Assembly (NCBI GenBank): GCA_002684495.1
Contig: NYVG01000008.1
Coordinates: 32,299 to 82,327 of the forward strand
Direction of reading: 5' to 3'
DNA from: Gammaproteobacteria bacterium
GTDB taxonomy: Bacteria; Pseudomonadota; Gammaproteobacteria; Pseudomonadales; Azotimanducaceae
DNA length: 50,029 nucleotides
Part shown: positions 7,985 through 16,641 of the stretch, one piece after another
Numbering within the stretch: the first letter of the stretch is position 1
How the letters are laid out: each line of letters opens with the position of its first letter
Made by a program: the position numbers and the translations under genes
The notes under the pieces: model-generated
Database searches by the model: none
What the model saw: the letters and a program-made list of their open reading frames with translations, nothing else
Told to the model about the DNA's origin: nothing

Positions 7985-9238
7985 ATGAGCAAAACCCTAA
8001 TTACCGTAACAACCCTGTTGATTTGCTCATTAGGTTGGGCCGATCAAAACCCTGACCTATTAGCCAAAGCTGCGGCCTTGCATGAACGTATTCTGACCAT
8101 AGACGCCCATGCAGATATTGAGATTCCTGGACAACCATCCAGTTATGTTGGCCCTGATGGCCTGTCAAAAGTTGCCCCAGACAAAATGCGCGCCGGCGGC
8201 CTCGACGCTGTGGTGATGTCAGCAGCGGTAGGACCCAAGCCACGCACGGCTGCAGGCTATGCCGAGGCCCGCGCCATTGCCGAAAGCGAGCTCAACGCCA
8301 TGGTCGATTTAGCGGCCGAATCAGCCAATCAGGTCACGTTGGCGACTACCACCAAAGCGCTGCTCGAGGCACATCAGGCGGGCCAGCGTGGGGTTATTCT
8401 CGGTCTGCAAAACGCACTAATCCTTGGTACCAAAGTGAGTGCTGTCGACGACTTCTTCGCAGCAGGCGTGCGGGTTTTTGCCCTGACTCACATGGGCCAT
8501 AACGCATTTGCGGATTCATCTCGGCCCTTATTCAACGCGGCACTTGGGACCCGCGAGCCAGACGCCGAACACGGTGGTCTGTCAGATCTCGGGCGCGCTG
8601 CAATCCAAAGAATTAACGCCCTCGGCGGCATTGTCGACATTTCGCAACTGTCCAAACAGGCGGCTTTGCAGGCTATGACAACCTCCACAACACCGGTTAT
8701 TGCCAGCCACTCCAACGCATGGGCGTTGACCAACGTCAGTCGAAACTTATCTGATGAGGAACTTGATGCCATCGCAGCGACGGGCGGGGTGGTGCATGTT
8801 GCCCCCTTCGCTGGCTATCTCTTCGATTCATCAGATCCAGAGTTAGACGCAGCAATCCGGGCTGTGCGGCGCAAAGCGGGCATTGACGAGAACTACCTAT
8901 ATCCTTTCGAACTGTATTGGGAAATCAACGACCCAGCAATTAAGACCGAGTTTCTAACCGCAGTACGCCGCTTGCTGGGACCTATTAACTTAGACACCAT
9001 GCTCAACCATCTGGACTATGTGGCTGAACGCATCGGGGTTGATCACGTCGGCATCGGCACAGACTTTAACCACGGCAGCGGCATCGACGGCTATCAGGAT
9101 GCAAGCGACGCGCTAAACGTTACCCTAGGCCTGATCCAACGGGGCTACAGCGCTACCGATATCGAAAAAATTTGGGGCGGTAATTTTATCCGCGTTTGGC
9201 AGCAGGTTGAGAACGCCCGGGACACTAAAGACATTTAA
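7985..9238 (+). CDS. exported membrane-dipeptidase (peptidase M19) homologue
   Basis: Renal-dipeptidase-like TIM-barrel protein of 417 residues with a signal peptide (1-19, cleavage after WA). The first metal pair is present as His42 and Asp44 in DAHAD, and the ASHSNAWAL motif gives the His equivalent to human His219. Two other canonical ligands look altered: the bridging Glu (human Glu125) is Gln141 in LGLQNALILG, and the His198 position reads DISQLS. The late GIGTDFNHGSG motif is intact. Family members hydrolyse dipeptides or act as amidohydrolases on other substrates. The sulfatase gene follows after 24 bases, so both probably act in the periplasm from one transcript. Peptidase activity is uncertain given the ligand changes. 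Confidence 0.82.
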   Translation: MSKTLITVTTLLICSLGWADQNPDLLAKAAALHERILTIDAHADIEIPGQPSSYVGPDGLSKVAPDKMRAGGLDAVVMSAAVGPKPRTAAGYAEARAIAESELNAMVDLAAESANQVTLATTTKALLEAHQAGQRGVILGLQNALILGTKVSAVDDFFAAGVRVFALTHMGHNAFADSSRPLFNAALGTREPDAEHGGLSDLGRAAIQRINALGGIVDISQLSKQAALQAMTTSTTPVIASHSNAWALTNVSRNLSDEELDAIAATGGVVHVAPFAGYLFDSSDPELDAAIRAVRRKAGIDENYLYPFELYWEINDPAIKTEFLTAVRRLLGPINLDTMLNHLDYVAERIGVDHVGIGTDFNHGSGIDGYQDASDALNVTLGLIQRGYSATDIEKIWGGNFIRVWQQVENARDTKDI

Positions 9239-9262
9239 TTCCGAGCATCAAGGATAATTCAT

Positions 9263-11065
9263 ATGCGAACCACCATTGTCTGGTTATTCAGCTGCTTTGT
9301 TATGGCAGTCAGCACGCCGTCGCTCAGTGCAGCACCAGAACAAGACACGGTAACGGAGACGCAGCCGCCGAATATCGTATTGCTGTTGGCTGATGATCTG
9401 GGGTTTAGCGACTTGGCGAGCTACGGCAGCGAGATCAGTACACCCACCTTGGATATATTGGCATCCCAAGGGGTTCGCTTCAGCAACTTCCATGTCGCCG
9501 CTAACTGCGCGCCCACTCGGGCCATGCTGATGACTGGGGTCAACAATCATCGCGCTGGCGTGGGCAATATCATCGAAATGATTCCCGATAAATTTCGCGG
9601 ATCGCCCTCATACCAAGGAACGTTAAGCACCAATACGGTTACCGTCGCAACATTACTCCGCGACGCCGGCTATCACACCTATATGGCCGGCAAATGGCAC
9701 CTAGGCCAAAGCCCGGAACTGCTGCCCAGTGCTCGGGGATACGAACGCACCGTAGCGCTAGCAGACTCCGGCGCAGACAACTGGGAACAAAAGCCCTATA
9801 TGCCAATTTACGACCAGGCTAACTGGTTCGCCGACGGCGAGCGTTTTGACTTACCCGAAGATTTCTACTCATCGCGATTCTTAATCGACAAGATTATTGA
9901 GTTTGTCGACAGTAATGCCGAGTCCGACGCACCGTTTTTTGCCTATGTGCCCTTTCAAGCGGTGCATATTCCGGTACAAGCACCCCAGGCGTTTATTGAT
10001 CGCTATGAGGACACTTATAAAGATGGCTGGGAAGTGCTGCGCGCTCGGCGTTACCAAGCCGCTAAAACCCTAGGTCTGGTGCCTGAAAATAGCACTGTGG
10101 AGCCCATGGCCAGCACCCAATCTTGGCAAAACCTTGAGCCAGAGACCAAACGCTACCAAGCCAAACGCATGGCGGTCTACGCCGCCATGGTAGAGGCCAT
10201 GGACTTTCACATTGGCAGGTTAATCCAACACCTAAAAGACACCGATCGTTATGACAATACTATTTTCATTTTTGCATCGGACAATGGCAGCGAAGGCGCC
10301 GGCATAAATATCGAGAGCAACTTGGTCAACGACCTTATGCTCAGCCTCATTGATTATAACGACGACTATGAAACCTTGGGGTTAAAAGGCAGCTTTAACA
10401 CCATCGGCCCGAACTTTGCGAGCGCTGCTGCATCGCCCTTGAGCTTTTATAAATTCTACGTCGGCGAGGGCGGTTTGCGAGTCCCTCTTATAATCGCTGG
10501 TGAGCCGCTGAACCTATCTGACCCCAACAGCATTATCGATGCTTTTAGTTACGCTACCGACATCGTTCCGACAATATTGCAGATGACTGGCGTGCCTCAG
10601 CCAAACGGGCGCTACAACGGTAGAGAAGTGGAACCCATCGTTGGGCGCAGCGTGGTGCCGTTATTAGAGGGTCAGACCCAGCGTATCTACGGCGACGATG
10701 ACGCCATAGGCTATGAACTGAACGGCCACCGAGCGCTGTTTTTGGGTGATCATAAGATTGTGTATAACCGCCCACCCATCGGCGACGGCGTATGGCATCT
10801 CTATAACATCGCCACCGATCCTGGCGAAACTCAGGATCTCAGGGACCAACAGCCCCAGCGCTTCGCGCACATGCAAGCACTATACGAACAATTCGTTGTG
10901 GAACATGGCGTGCTGCCCGTGGCAGAGGATTTCGATCCGCAGCAAGTGATGGTATCGCGAATGATGCGCGACCGCTTTGGCGGCTATCTGATCGCCTTGG
11001 TTTGCGTCGTGGTGGCGCTTGTGGCCTTTGGTTTTTATCGCAGACGACGCCTTAGAACGCACTAA
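9263..11065 (+). CDS. exported, membrane-anchored type I sulfatase
   Basis: Formylglycine-dependent sulfatase of 600 residues. A signal peptide (1-23) is followed by the metal-binding ADDLGFSD (Asp44, Asp45) and the signature CAPTR at 82-86, whose Cys82 is converted to formylglycine by FGE or anSME. AGKWHLGQ and FIFASDNGSEGAG complete the active site. The C-terminus has a single hydrophobic segment (about 572-590) followed by RRRR, so the catalytic domain is probably held on the periplasmic face of the inner membrane. The gene is 24 bases behind the M19 gene. Sulfated algal or animal polymers, or sulfate esters as a sulfur source, are the usual substrates; no carbohydrate-utilisation cluster surrounds it, so the substrate is open. 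No maturation enzyme is encoded in this window. Confidence 0.9.
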   Translation: MRTTIVWLFSCFVMAVSTPSLSAAPEQDTVTETQPPNIVLLLADDLGFSDLASYGSEISTPTLDILASQGVRFSNFHVAANCAPTRAMLMTGVNNHRAGVGNIIEMIPDKFRGSPSYQGTLSTNTVTVATLLRDAGYHTYMAGKWHLGQSPELLPSARGYERTVALADSGADNWEQKPYMPIYDQANWFADGERFDLPEDFYSSRFLIDKIIEFVDSNAESDAPFFAYVPFQAVHIPVQAPQAFIDRYEDTYKDGWEVLRARRYQAAKTLGLVPENSTVEPMASTQSWQNLEPETKRYQAKRMAVYAAMVEAMDFHIGRLIQHLKDTDRYDNTIFIFASDNGSEGAGINIESNLVNDLMLSLIDYNDDYETLGLKGSFNTIGPNFASAAASPLSFYKFYVGEGGLRVPLIIAGEPLNLSDPNSIIDAFSYATDIVPTILQMTGVPQPNGRYNGREVEPIVGRSVVPLLEGQTQRIYGDDDAIGYELNGHRALFLGDHKIVYNRPPIGDGVWHLYNIATDPGETQDLRDQQPQRFAHMQALYEQFVVEHGVLPVAEDFDPQQVMVSRMMRDRFGGYLIALVCVVVALVAFGFYRRRRLRTH

Positions 11066-11095
11066 GCTAAATAGTACCCAAGCAACTCGGCAAGA

Positions 11096-12133
11096 TTAGT
11101 CGATACGAATTTCTGTGCTATCGGAAGGCAACCAGAAACGCATGCCGTCGAGGGTCATGACCACGTCGGTTTCAATGTCCCGAGTAAAAATCTTTTCCAT
11201 TAACGTGTTACGCGTCGGCGGCACCAGATGATAGAGCGCCACCTGCCGAATGTTCGCGCGTTTTGCCATACCATCAAGATTGCGGGTGTCCACGTGATAG
11301 TCGAGCACATCACGCAGCACTTGGGCTTGCTTGTCGGCGCCTGCCGCCGCCGCGGCCTTTGCTAAAGTATGAATGAGCTTGTGCGACAGGGCATCTGTCA
11401 GCAACAAGTCTACATTGGTGGCCGCTTGTTCAAGCCCCTTGGTCACAATAGTGTCGCCGCTCACCACCACGGAACGGCCCATATAATCGAAGCGATAGCC
11501 GAATGCCGGCTTAATGGGCGAATGGTCAACTTCAAATGCGGTAATCGTTAAACCATCCTCATCACGTATCACACCGGGTTGAATCGTACGCGCGGCGATA
11601 ACTCCAAGAGCCGCGGGCATAAGTTCTTCGCCATGATGCAAGGTGCGGTAGCCGCGATCGAGCTCAAACGCCATGTTGTAACCCGCAACCACCTGTTCAA
11701 CACCTTGCGGTCCGATCACCAGCATGGGCTCCGGTCGCCCGGCAATCCAAGACGCAAGGTTCATATCGCCGATGCCGGAAATGTGGTCCGAGTGAAAATG
11801 TGTCAGTAGCAGCCCGCGCATCAATTGGTAGGGTGCGCCATTTGCTTGCATAACGGTGTTCGAGCCAGACCCGGAATCAACCACAAACATCTGATTGCCC
11901 GCGCGCACCATGATACACGCCTGAGCGCGGGTCGGGTCGGGCAACGGCGATGAACTGCCACACACCATGACCTCTAAGCCCTCAAAATCATAGGGTTTAA
12001 GCGTGCTGGCCATCTGCGCCTCGAGCGCCTGCTCCAGCAAAAAGTCTTGGCCCCCGGGTAAATTAGTCAATCCGGCATAAGCGCCTGTGCCTAAGACGAT
12101 GACAGCCGCCAAAGTTATCAGTAATTTTTTCAT
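11096..12133 (-). CDS. exported metallo-beta-lactamase-fold hydrolase (RNase Z/arylsulfatase-like)
   Basis: MBL-fold protein of about 345 residues with an N-terminal hydrophobic signal (KKLLITLAAVIVLGTGAYA). The metal site is clear: HFHSDH near residues 113-118, GDT in VVVSGDTIVT for the bridging Asp, and later a DYHVD segment. The domain order resembles the RNase Z/AtsA branch, but export makes tRNA processing unlikely; a periplasmic esterase, lactonase or phosphodiesterase role is more probable. ATG at 12133 has GAGG seven bases upstream; a GTG one codon earlier is possible. It converges on the sulfatase gene (30-base gap). Confidence 0.78.
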   Translation of the reverse strand: MKKLLITLAAVIVLGTGAYAGLTNLPGGQDFLLEQALEAQMASTLKPYDFEGLEVMVCGSSSPLPDPTRAQACIMVRAGNQMFVVDSGSGSNTVMQANGAPYQLMRGLLLTHFHSDHISGIGDMNLASWIAGRPEPMLVIGPQGVEQVVAGYNMAFELDRGYRTLHHGEELMPAALGVIAARTIQPGVIRDEDGLTITAFEVDHSPIKPAFGYRFDYMGRSVVVSGDTIVTKGLEQAATNVDLLLTDALSHKLIHTLAKAAAAAGADKQAQVLRDVLDYHVDTRNLDGMAKRANIRQVALYHLVPPTRNTLMEKIFTRDIETDVVMTLDGMRFWLPSDSTEIRID

Positions 12134-12221
12134 CACCTTGCCTCTCGCTCATCTTATATTTTTAATGAAATCCATTAACTTTAAGCTGCCCGGCATGTCG
12201 GGGCAAGCACATTCATCGAGG

Positions 12222-13178
12222 CTATTCAGCCACCAGACAGGTTTCTGACAGCAGTACCGGGTTACAGCGAATGCCGCCATCAATGGAAACGCGATAGTCC
12301 GTACCAAAATGCGTCGCTGGGAAGTAATAATCGGTGCTAATGGCTTGGGCGCCGCTGGCAAAGGCTTGCTCGCGTCGTCGAGTGTCGTTTACTCGGGCCT
12401 CCAAAGTATTGGCATCAGCGCGGGTACGCACCAAATACCCTGCCCTGACCAACCTTTGAATACGCGCAAAATCCTTTATCGGATCATTGATGATCATCAC
12501 CCCGGCTGCCGGATGCCCTTCTGGTGCGTTGGTAAACATGGGCCGGCTCTGCCAATTGTTGTAATACCAATCGCGCTTGCTACCGCCCTCATCAAGAATC
12601 AAGAGCAGTTTACCGCGCGCTTGCTCCAACGTCGGCCAATTCAGCCCCTGCACATCTGCAGGCTGGATTAATTGGGTCGCTAATGCTTCGCGTAGTTGTT
12701 CATCGAGTAGGTTCAGTGCCCCGGGGGTGAACGGCTCAGGGTCGGGCAAACCCGTAATCACCTGGTCTTTCAAATTAAAGCTGATCCAAATAGGTGAATG
12801 CCGCGGATTCTTTTCCGACCACGCGCGAACCTCATGCAAACACAGCAACAGTGTGTGGCAGTGACTATTCATATCAATGACTTGGGCGTGCCCTACGGGA
12901 AAAGACCGCTCTTCAGGGTCATAAAACAGGTCGATCTCGAGCTTCCGTAGGCCAAGATCCAACTGCTGCGCCAACGGTACATGCCAGTACTCTAGGCTTT
13001 CCGCAGTTTTAGCATCCAGTAGATGCAAAGCCTTAAAGATCAACGGTGACATGGCCTGTTTATAGCTATTATGGCTACCCACAAATTGAATCTGATTTAT
13101 CTTCAATTGCGTGCTGTCGGCTAATGCGTATTGCGCTGCGCAGAGCAGGCACAAACCCAGCACACTGAGCCTAATCAT
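12222..13178 (-). CDS. exported Ca2+-dependent phosphatidylinositol-specific phospholipase C family protein
   Basis: Phosphodiesterase of 318 residues in the PI-PLC Ca2+-dependent family, which adopts a TIM barrel and cleaves phosphoinositide headgroups or similar phosphodiesters. A signal peptide (1-20) precedes VGSHNSYKQAMSP with catalytic His36, a Glu/Asp metal pair in LEIDLFYD, and GHAQVIDMNSHC with a second histidine. A further core strand reads WISFNLKDQV. The ATG overlaps the ribA stop by four bases (ATGA), so the two are translationally coupled although no biochemical link is known. Together with the glycerophosphodiesterase and patatin genes nearby, it suggests turnover of phospholipid headgroups. 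The substrate is inferred from the family. Confidence 0.82.
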   Translation of the reverse strand: MIRLSVLGLCLLCAAQYALADSTQLKINQIQFVGSHNSYKQAMSPLIFKALHLLDAKTAESLEYWHVPLAQQLDLGLRKLEIDLFYDPEERSFPVGHAQVIDMNSHCHTLLLCLHEVRAWSEKNPRHSPIWISFNLKDQVITGLPDPEPFTPGALNLLDEQLREALATQLIQPADVQGLNWPTLEQARGKLLLILDEGGSKRDWYYNNWQSRPMFTNAPEGHPAAGVMIINDPIKDFARIQRLVRAGYLVRTRADANTLEARVNDTRRREQAFASGAQAISTDYYFPATHFGTDYRVSIDGGIRCNPVLLSETCLVAE

Positions 13179-13984
13179 TCGATGTCTTCATCGCTAAGCT
13201 TATGACCCCAATCGCGCTTGGCATTCAGATACCGTTTATTCCAGTCGCTGACCCCAATAACATGCTTAACCGCTTCGACCCGGGTAAGACCAAGCTCCGC
13301 AAGATCATTTATTTTTTTCGGATTATTAGTAAGCAAGCGGAACCCTGCATCGCCGATAAAGTACTTGAGTATAATTCCTGCATCAGTGAAATCTCGAGAG
13401 TCATCCGGCAAACCCAGCGAGCGGTTGGCCTGATAGGTATCCTCGCCAGCATCTTGCAAAAGATAGGTTGCCGCTTTGGCCCAAAGACCGATACCACGGC
13501 CCTCGTGACCCGCCATATAAACCAGATAACCACCTGCAGAGTCTTCGCTGATGCGCGCAATAGCTGAGCTGAGTTGCGGTCCGCACTCACAACGCTCAGA
13601 GCCAAATACATCACCCGTTAAACAATTTGAATGCACCCGCACCAGCGGATTAGCGTCCGGCTCGCCGACCACTAAAACGCTGTTAACCGCCAACGGCGAT
13701 ACCAGATGGGAAAATAAGTGTTGGCCACCTCGAGCATTTAAATCAGCAGCCAAGGACTCGACCTGTTTGAGTTCAGTACTGCGCACAGCGGCATACCATT
13801 GCACCGTGGTTTTTACCCCTGGCAGGCTCATCGGCAAAGGAATTGGACCCAATAGATTGATCGCCAGTTCACCGGGCGATTCAGGCGTCGCCACATCGAT
13901 CAGCTGGCCCTCGGAATTCACACGCACCAGTTTACCATCAGCTATAAGACGTTTGCGGACATCAGGATTTAGGTAAGTAAACAT
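13175..13984 (-). CDS. ribA: GTP cyclohydrolase II with N-terminal extension
   Basis: Catalyses the first step of riboflavin synthesis, opening GTP to the diaminopyrimidine with loss of formate and pyrophosphate. The zinc site is Cys121, Cys132 and Cys134 in HSNCLTGDVFGSERCECG. The nucleotide loop reads GHEGRGIGL where E. coli has RQEGRGIGL, and LLTNNPKKINDL closes the fold. At 269 residues it is about 70 longer than E. coli RibA because of an N-terminal extension (about 1-75) of unknown function; it lacks a DHBP-synthase domain. It is co-translated with the phospholipase gene. The altered loop and the extension leave room for a specialised paralogue rather than the housekeeping enzyme. Confidence 0.78.
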   Translation of the reverse strand: MFTYLNPDVRKRLIADGKLVRVNSEGQLIDVATPESPGELAINLLGPIPLPMSLPGVKTTVQWYAAVRSTELKQVESLAADLNARGGQHLFSHLVSPLAVNSVLVVGEPDANPLVRVHSNCLTGDVFGSERCECGPQLSSAIARISEDSAGGYLVYMAGHEGRGIGLWAKAATYLLQDAGEDTYQANRSLGLPDDSRDFTDAGIILKYFIGDAGFRLLTNNPKKINDLAELGLTRVEAVKHVIGVSDWNKRYLNAKRDWGHKLSDEDIE

Positions 13985-14090
13985 ATTTTCCGGCGGTTAC
14001 CTTGGCACTGTAGTTTTTCCGCAGCCAACCAGACGTCTGGCTTGCAGCGGGCGCCTATTCTGCATCAAAACCACGGTCAATGACGCGCAA

Positions 14091-15176
14091 TTATAAATTT
14101 CCAATAATCTCTGAGCCAACCTGCTCCAGCACGTCGAAGCGGGTGTCAAAGTTCGGCAGAATCATCACCTGATCCAATCCTGCATCTGCCAGCTGCTGGA
14201 GCTGTTCCAGCAACTCATCCCGCGTGCCAATCATACTGGCTGCAGAGAGCACTTCAGGTGTTAAAAACCGCTCTTCTTCCTCCACCACCCAACAATTATG
14301 CCCTGCATGAATACGCTGGTGACGTCGCTCCGCCGGATAACTCTCCATCAACACGGTGTAATCCTCCCAGATACCACTGGCGAAGTGCGGCGGCTGGTGA
14401 CCGAAATTACGAAATTGATCGTAGGCATAATGCACAGAAGCCATTGCCATGGCACCACATTGAGCTTTAACCCGGGGCGAATCTACCGCTTCTCCGGGCT
14501 CCAATAGCACCATGGTAGTCAACGCCGTGGTGTAAAAGTCTTCCCCGTTTGGGTTATCCGGCGAGCGCAGGTCGCGCCCCGCAGCACGGGCACCCTCAGC
14601 CAACATATGCCACGTACCCAGCATGGCACTGGGATTTGCTGCCCCTAGCACTGCACCATGACCATAGCGCCCGGCCAGTGCCAAGGATTTAGGTCCAAAC
14701 CCCGACACGTAGAGCGGGATTTCATCCTCAAAGTTAACAAACCCACGATCCGGCATAATGTGCCGAATCGGCAAATTCTGATCAGCATGTTGGTACCAGG
14801 CTTCTTCGCCTTTGAGCAAGGGTGCGAGCGTTTGCAAATAAGTTTCGAATTCCGCAATACGCTGAGGCGGTAGCCCCATGACCCGCATGGCGGTATTGCC
14901 CGCGCCAACGCCAAAAAACGTTCGCCCAGGCGCCAGCGCATTTATAGTGGCTATGCCTGCAGCATTTACCGGCGCTGGGCGAGTGCCAGAGATCGCAACA
15001 CCAGTGCCGATATTTATACGCGACGTTCGATCTGCCACCAACGCAAGAGTGGCAAAGCAATCGGACCAAAGCATCTGGGAATCCGCCATCCACGCATGGC
15101 TGTAGCCTAATTCTTCAGCCCGAACCACATAGCCCACGTCGTTAATGTGGGACGCAACGCAAACCCCTATATGCAT
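14091..15176 (-). CDS. LLM-class flavin-dependent oxidoreductase
   Basis: Luciferase-like TIM-barrel monooxygenase or reductase of 361 residues. The N-terminal VVRAEELGYSHAWMADSQ, the strand INIGTGVAISGTRPAPVNA, GRTFFGVGAGNTAMRVMG and YVSGFGPKSLALAGRYGHG are typical of the F420/FMN-dependent branch. The protein should bind reduced FMN or F420 and act on a small organic molecule. AGAGGTCGTT precedes the ATG at 15176. The MaoC-type hydratase gene lies 24 bases upstream on the same strand, so the pair may work on one acyl or ring-derived substrate. Substrate and cofactor choice cannot be settled from sequence. Confidence 0.82.
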   Translation of the reverse strand: MHIGVCVASHINDVGYVVRAEELGYSHAWMADSQMLWSDCFATLALVADRTSRINIGTGVAISGTRPAPVNAAGIATINALAPGRTFFGVGAGNTAMRVMGLPPQRIAEFETYLQTLAPLLKGEEAWYQHADQNLPIRHIMPDRGFVNFEDEIPLYVSGFGPKSLALAGRYGHGAVLGAANPSAMLGTWHMLAEGARAAGRDLRSPDNPNGEDFYTTALTTMVLLEPGEAVDSPRVKAQCGAMAMASVHYAYDQFRNFGHQPPHFASGIWEDYTVLMESYPAERRHQRIHAGHNCWVVEEEERFLTPEVLSAASMIGTRDELLEQLQQLADAGLDQVMILPNFDTRFDVLEQVGSEIIGNL

Positions 15177-15200
15177 AACGACCTCTACTCTGGGAACGGT

Positions 15201-15674
15201 TTAGAAAACGATGCGCAGCACGCTTTCTGCAACGCACGCGGGCTTTTCAGTGCCGTCGATTTCCACCGTCATTTCGTTGATGACTTCGAGCATGCCGCCT
15301 TTTTCTTCAACGCTGACTAGTTTGCCGCGGGTGCGAATTTTTGCACCAACCTGTACTGGCGACATAAATCGCACTTTATTCCAGCCGTAGTTGATGCCCA
15401 TCTTCATGCCGTCAAGCGCCGGCAAGCCAACGCCTTCACCACCTGGCAAAAAGCTCATCAGCGACATTGTCAGCTGCCCATGGGCAATTGGAGCACCAAA
15501 GGGTCCGGCTTTAGCACGCTCAGGGTCGGTATGAATCCACTGTTGATCAAGGGTTGCATTGGCAAAGCCATTGACCCGATCTTGCGTGATTTCAAACCAG
15601 TCCGTAGGTTCAGAGGACTGACCAATTTTGGCATTCAAAGTAGTAATCGCATTTTCCAGTGCAGGGTTAGACAT
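15201..15674 (-). CDS. MaoC/NodN-type (R)-specific enoyl-CoA hydratase
   Basis: Single-hotdog hydratase of 157 residues, the usual length for this group. The hydratase pair Asp43 and His48 (D-x4-H in LDQQWIHTDP) and the GPFGAPIAHGQLTMSL helix are both intact, so it should hydrate trans-2-enoyl-CoA to (R)-3-hydroxyacyl-CoA. AGGAG stands seven bases before the ATG at 15674. The LLM oxidoreductase follows on the same strand after 24 bases. Family assignment is firm; chain length and pathway are open. Confidence 0.87.
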   Translation of the reverse strand: MSNPALENAITTLNAKIGQSSEPTDWFEITQDRVNGFANATLDQQWIHTDPERAKAGPFGAPIAHGQLTMSLMSFLPGGEGVGLPALDGMKMGINYGWNKVRFMSPVQVGAKIRTRGKLVSVEEKGGMLEVINEMTVEIDGTEKPACVAESVLRIVF

Positions 15675-15734
15675 GGAGAGCTCCTGTTGTAGATAAAAAC
15701 TGGAGTCTAACCCTATGGAAGCTGCAACGGTTGT

Positions 15735-16523
15735 TCAAGACTTGACCAAGGACTCAGAGCCGATAAACCCGCCAGCACATGACAGCAATAGGTCGATAGC
15801 TCTGTGCAAAGAGACCTCAACGGCCGCTGGCTCTGCAGCAAGCTCAACCGTCGTAGAGGCGGCCAAGTTAGCCGCTAGCATCGGCTCCTGCACACGCGAA
15901 GACCATAATTGCATAGCATCACCGGGTATATCAGCTAATTCGCGAAGCAACTCAGGCGATACCGCGCCGACCGCCCGAGAGAGTTCAAAATCCACTGTAT
16001 TGTGCAAATGGCTCAGTAACTTAGGCCCCATCATCTGGGGTGCTATGTGCTGGGGATCCGCACGCCGCATAAGCCGTTGAATCACCTCAATTAAAAACGG
16101 CAAGATCGGACAATCTTGACGAAATGCGGCCACAGCATTGTGCACATTGCCGCGCACCTCAAAAGCGGATTTGCCACGTTTGCGTTGCACCCAATATTCA
16201 TAACCAAAAAGACAAGTCGTCCGGGGAGCTATACGCAAGTGTGGAGCGAATACCAATACATCCGCATCCAACCAGATAACACAGTCCGCCGTCCTCTCTC
16301 GCAACAACTGCTGCATCCACAGCAGCCGCGCCAGATCTGTTGCTACCGGCAGCTTTTCACCGCATTTGTGCAGATACCAAGCTGGAACGAATTCAAATAG
16401 TTCGTCGCCCAAAAAACGGTATTCGTACTGGGCTATTGCCGCCCAACTTTGCACACTAGCAAGACAGCGCTGCATCCACTCGGGTCGTTGATCTGCCGCA
16501 CTTTGCAGCACTAGGGTTTTCAT
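15735..16523 (-). CDS. putative GT-A-fold glycosyltransferase
   Basis: A 262-residue protein whose central motif ATDLARLLWMQQLLRE followed by IWLDADVLVF (Asp86 and Asp88) resembles the ARYxxL and DxD region of GT32-like glycosyltransferases; the acidic pair would hold a metal and the sugar nucleotide. The C-terminal third is Ala-, Glu- and Leu-rich and not recognisable. There is no signal peptide. The start has no obvious ribosome site. It is 60 bases beyond the MaoC gene on the same strand without a clear functional link. It may modify a surface glycan or glycolipid; acceptor and donor are unknown. Confidence 0.6.
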   Translation of the reverse strand: MKTLVLQSAADQRPEWMQRCLASVQSWAAIAQYEYRFLGDELFEFVPAWYLHKCGEKLPVATDLARLLWMQQLLRERTADCVIWLDADVLVFAPHLRIAPRTTCLFGYEYWVQRKRGKSAFEVRGNVHNAVAAFRQDCPILPFLIEVIQRLMRRADPQHIAPQMMGPKLLSHLHNTVDFELSRAVGAVSPELLRELADIPGDAMQLWSSRVQEPMLAANLAASTTVELAAEPAAVEVSLHRAIDLLLSCAGGFIGSESLVKS

Positions 16524-16641
16524 AACGTTGCGCCTTATTACCAGTTGACTGGCTGAATAGAACTCGTAGCAACTTGGCAGAAATCTGTCACCGCGCGCGT
16601 GGTAGCCTGTAACTTTCTATGTTGCACACTGCACAGGAGAG

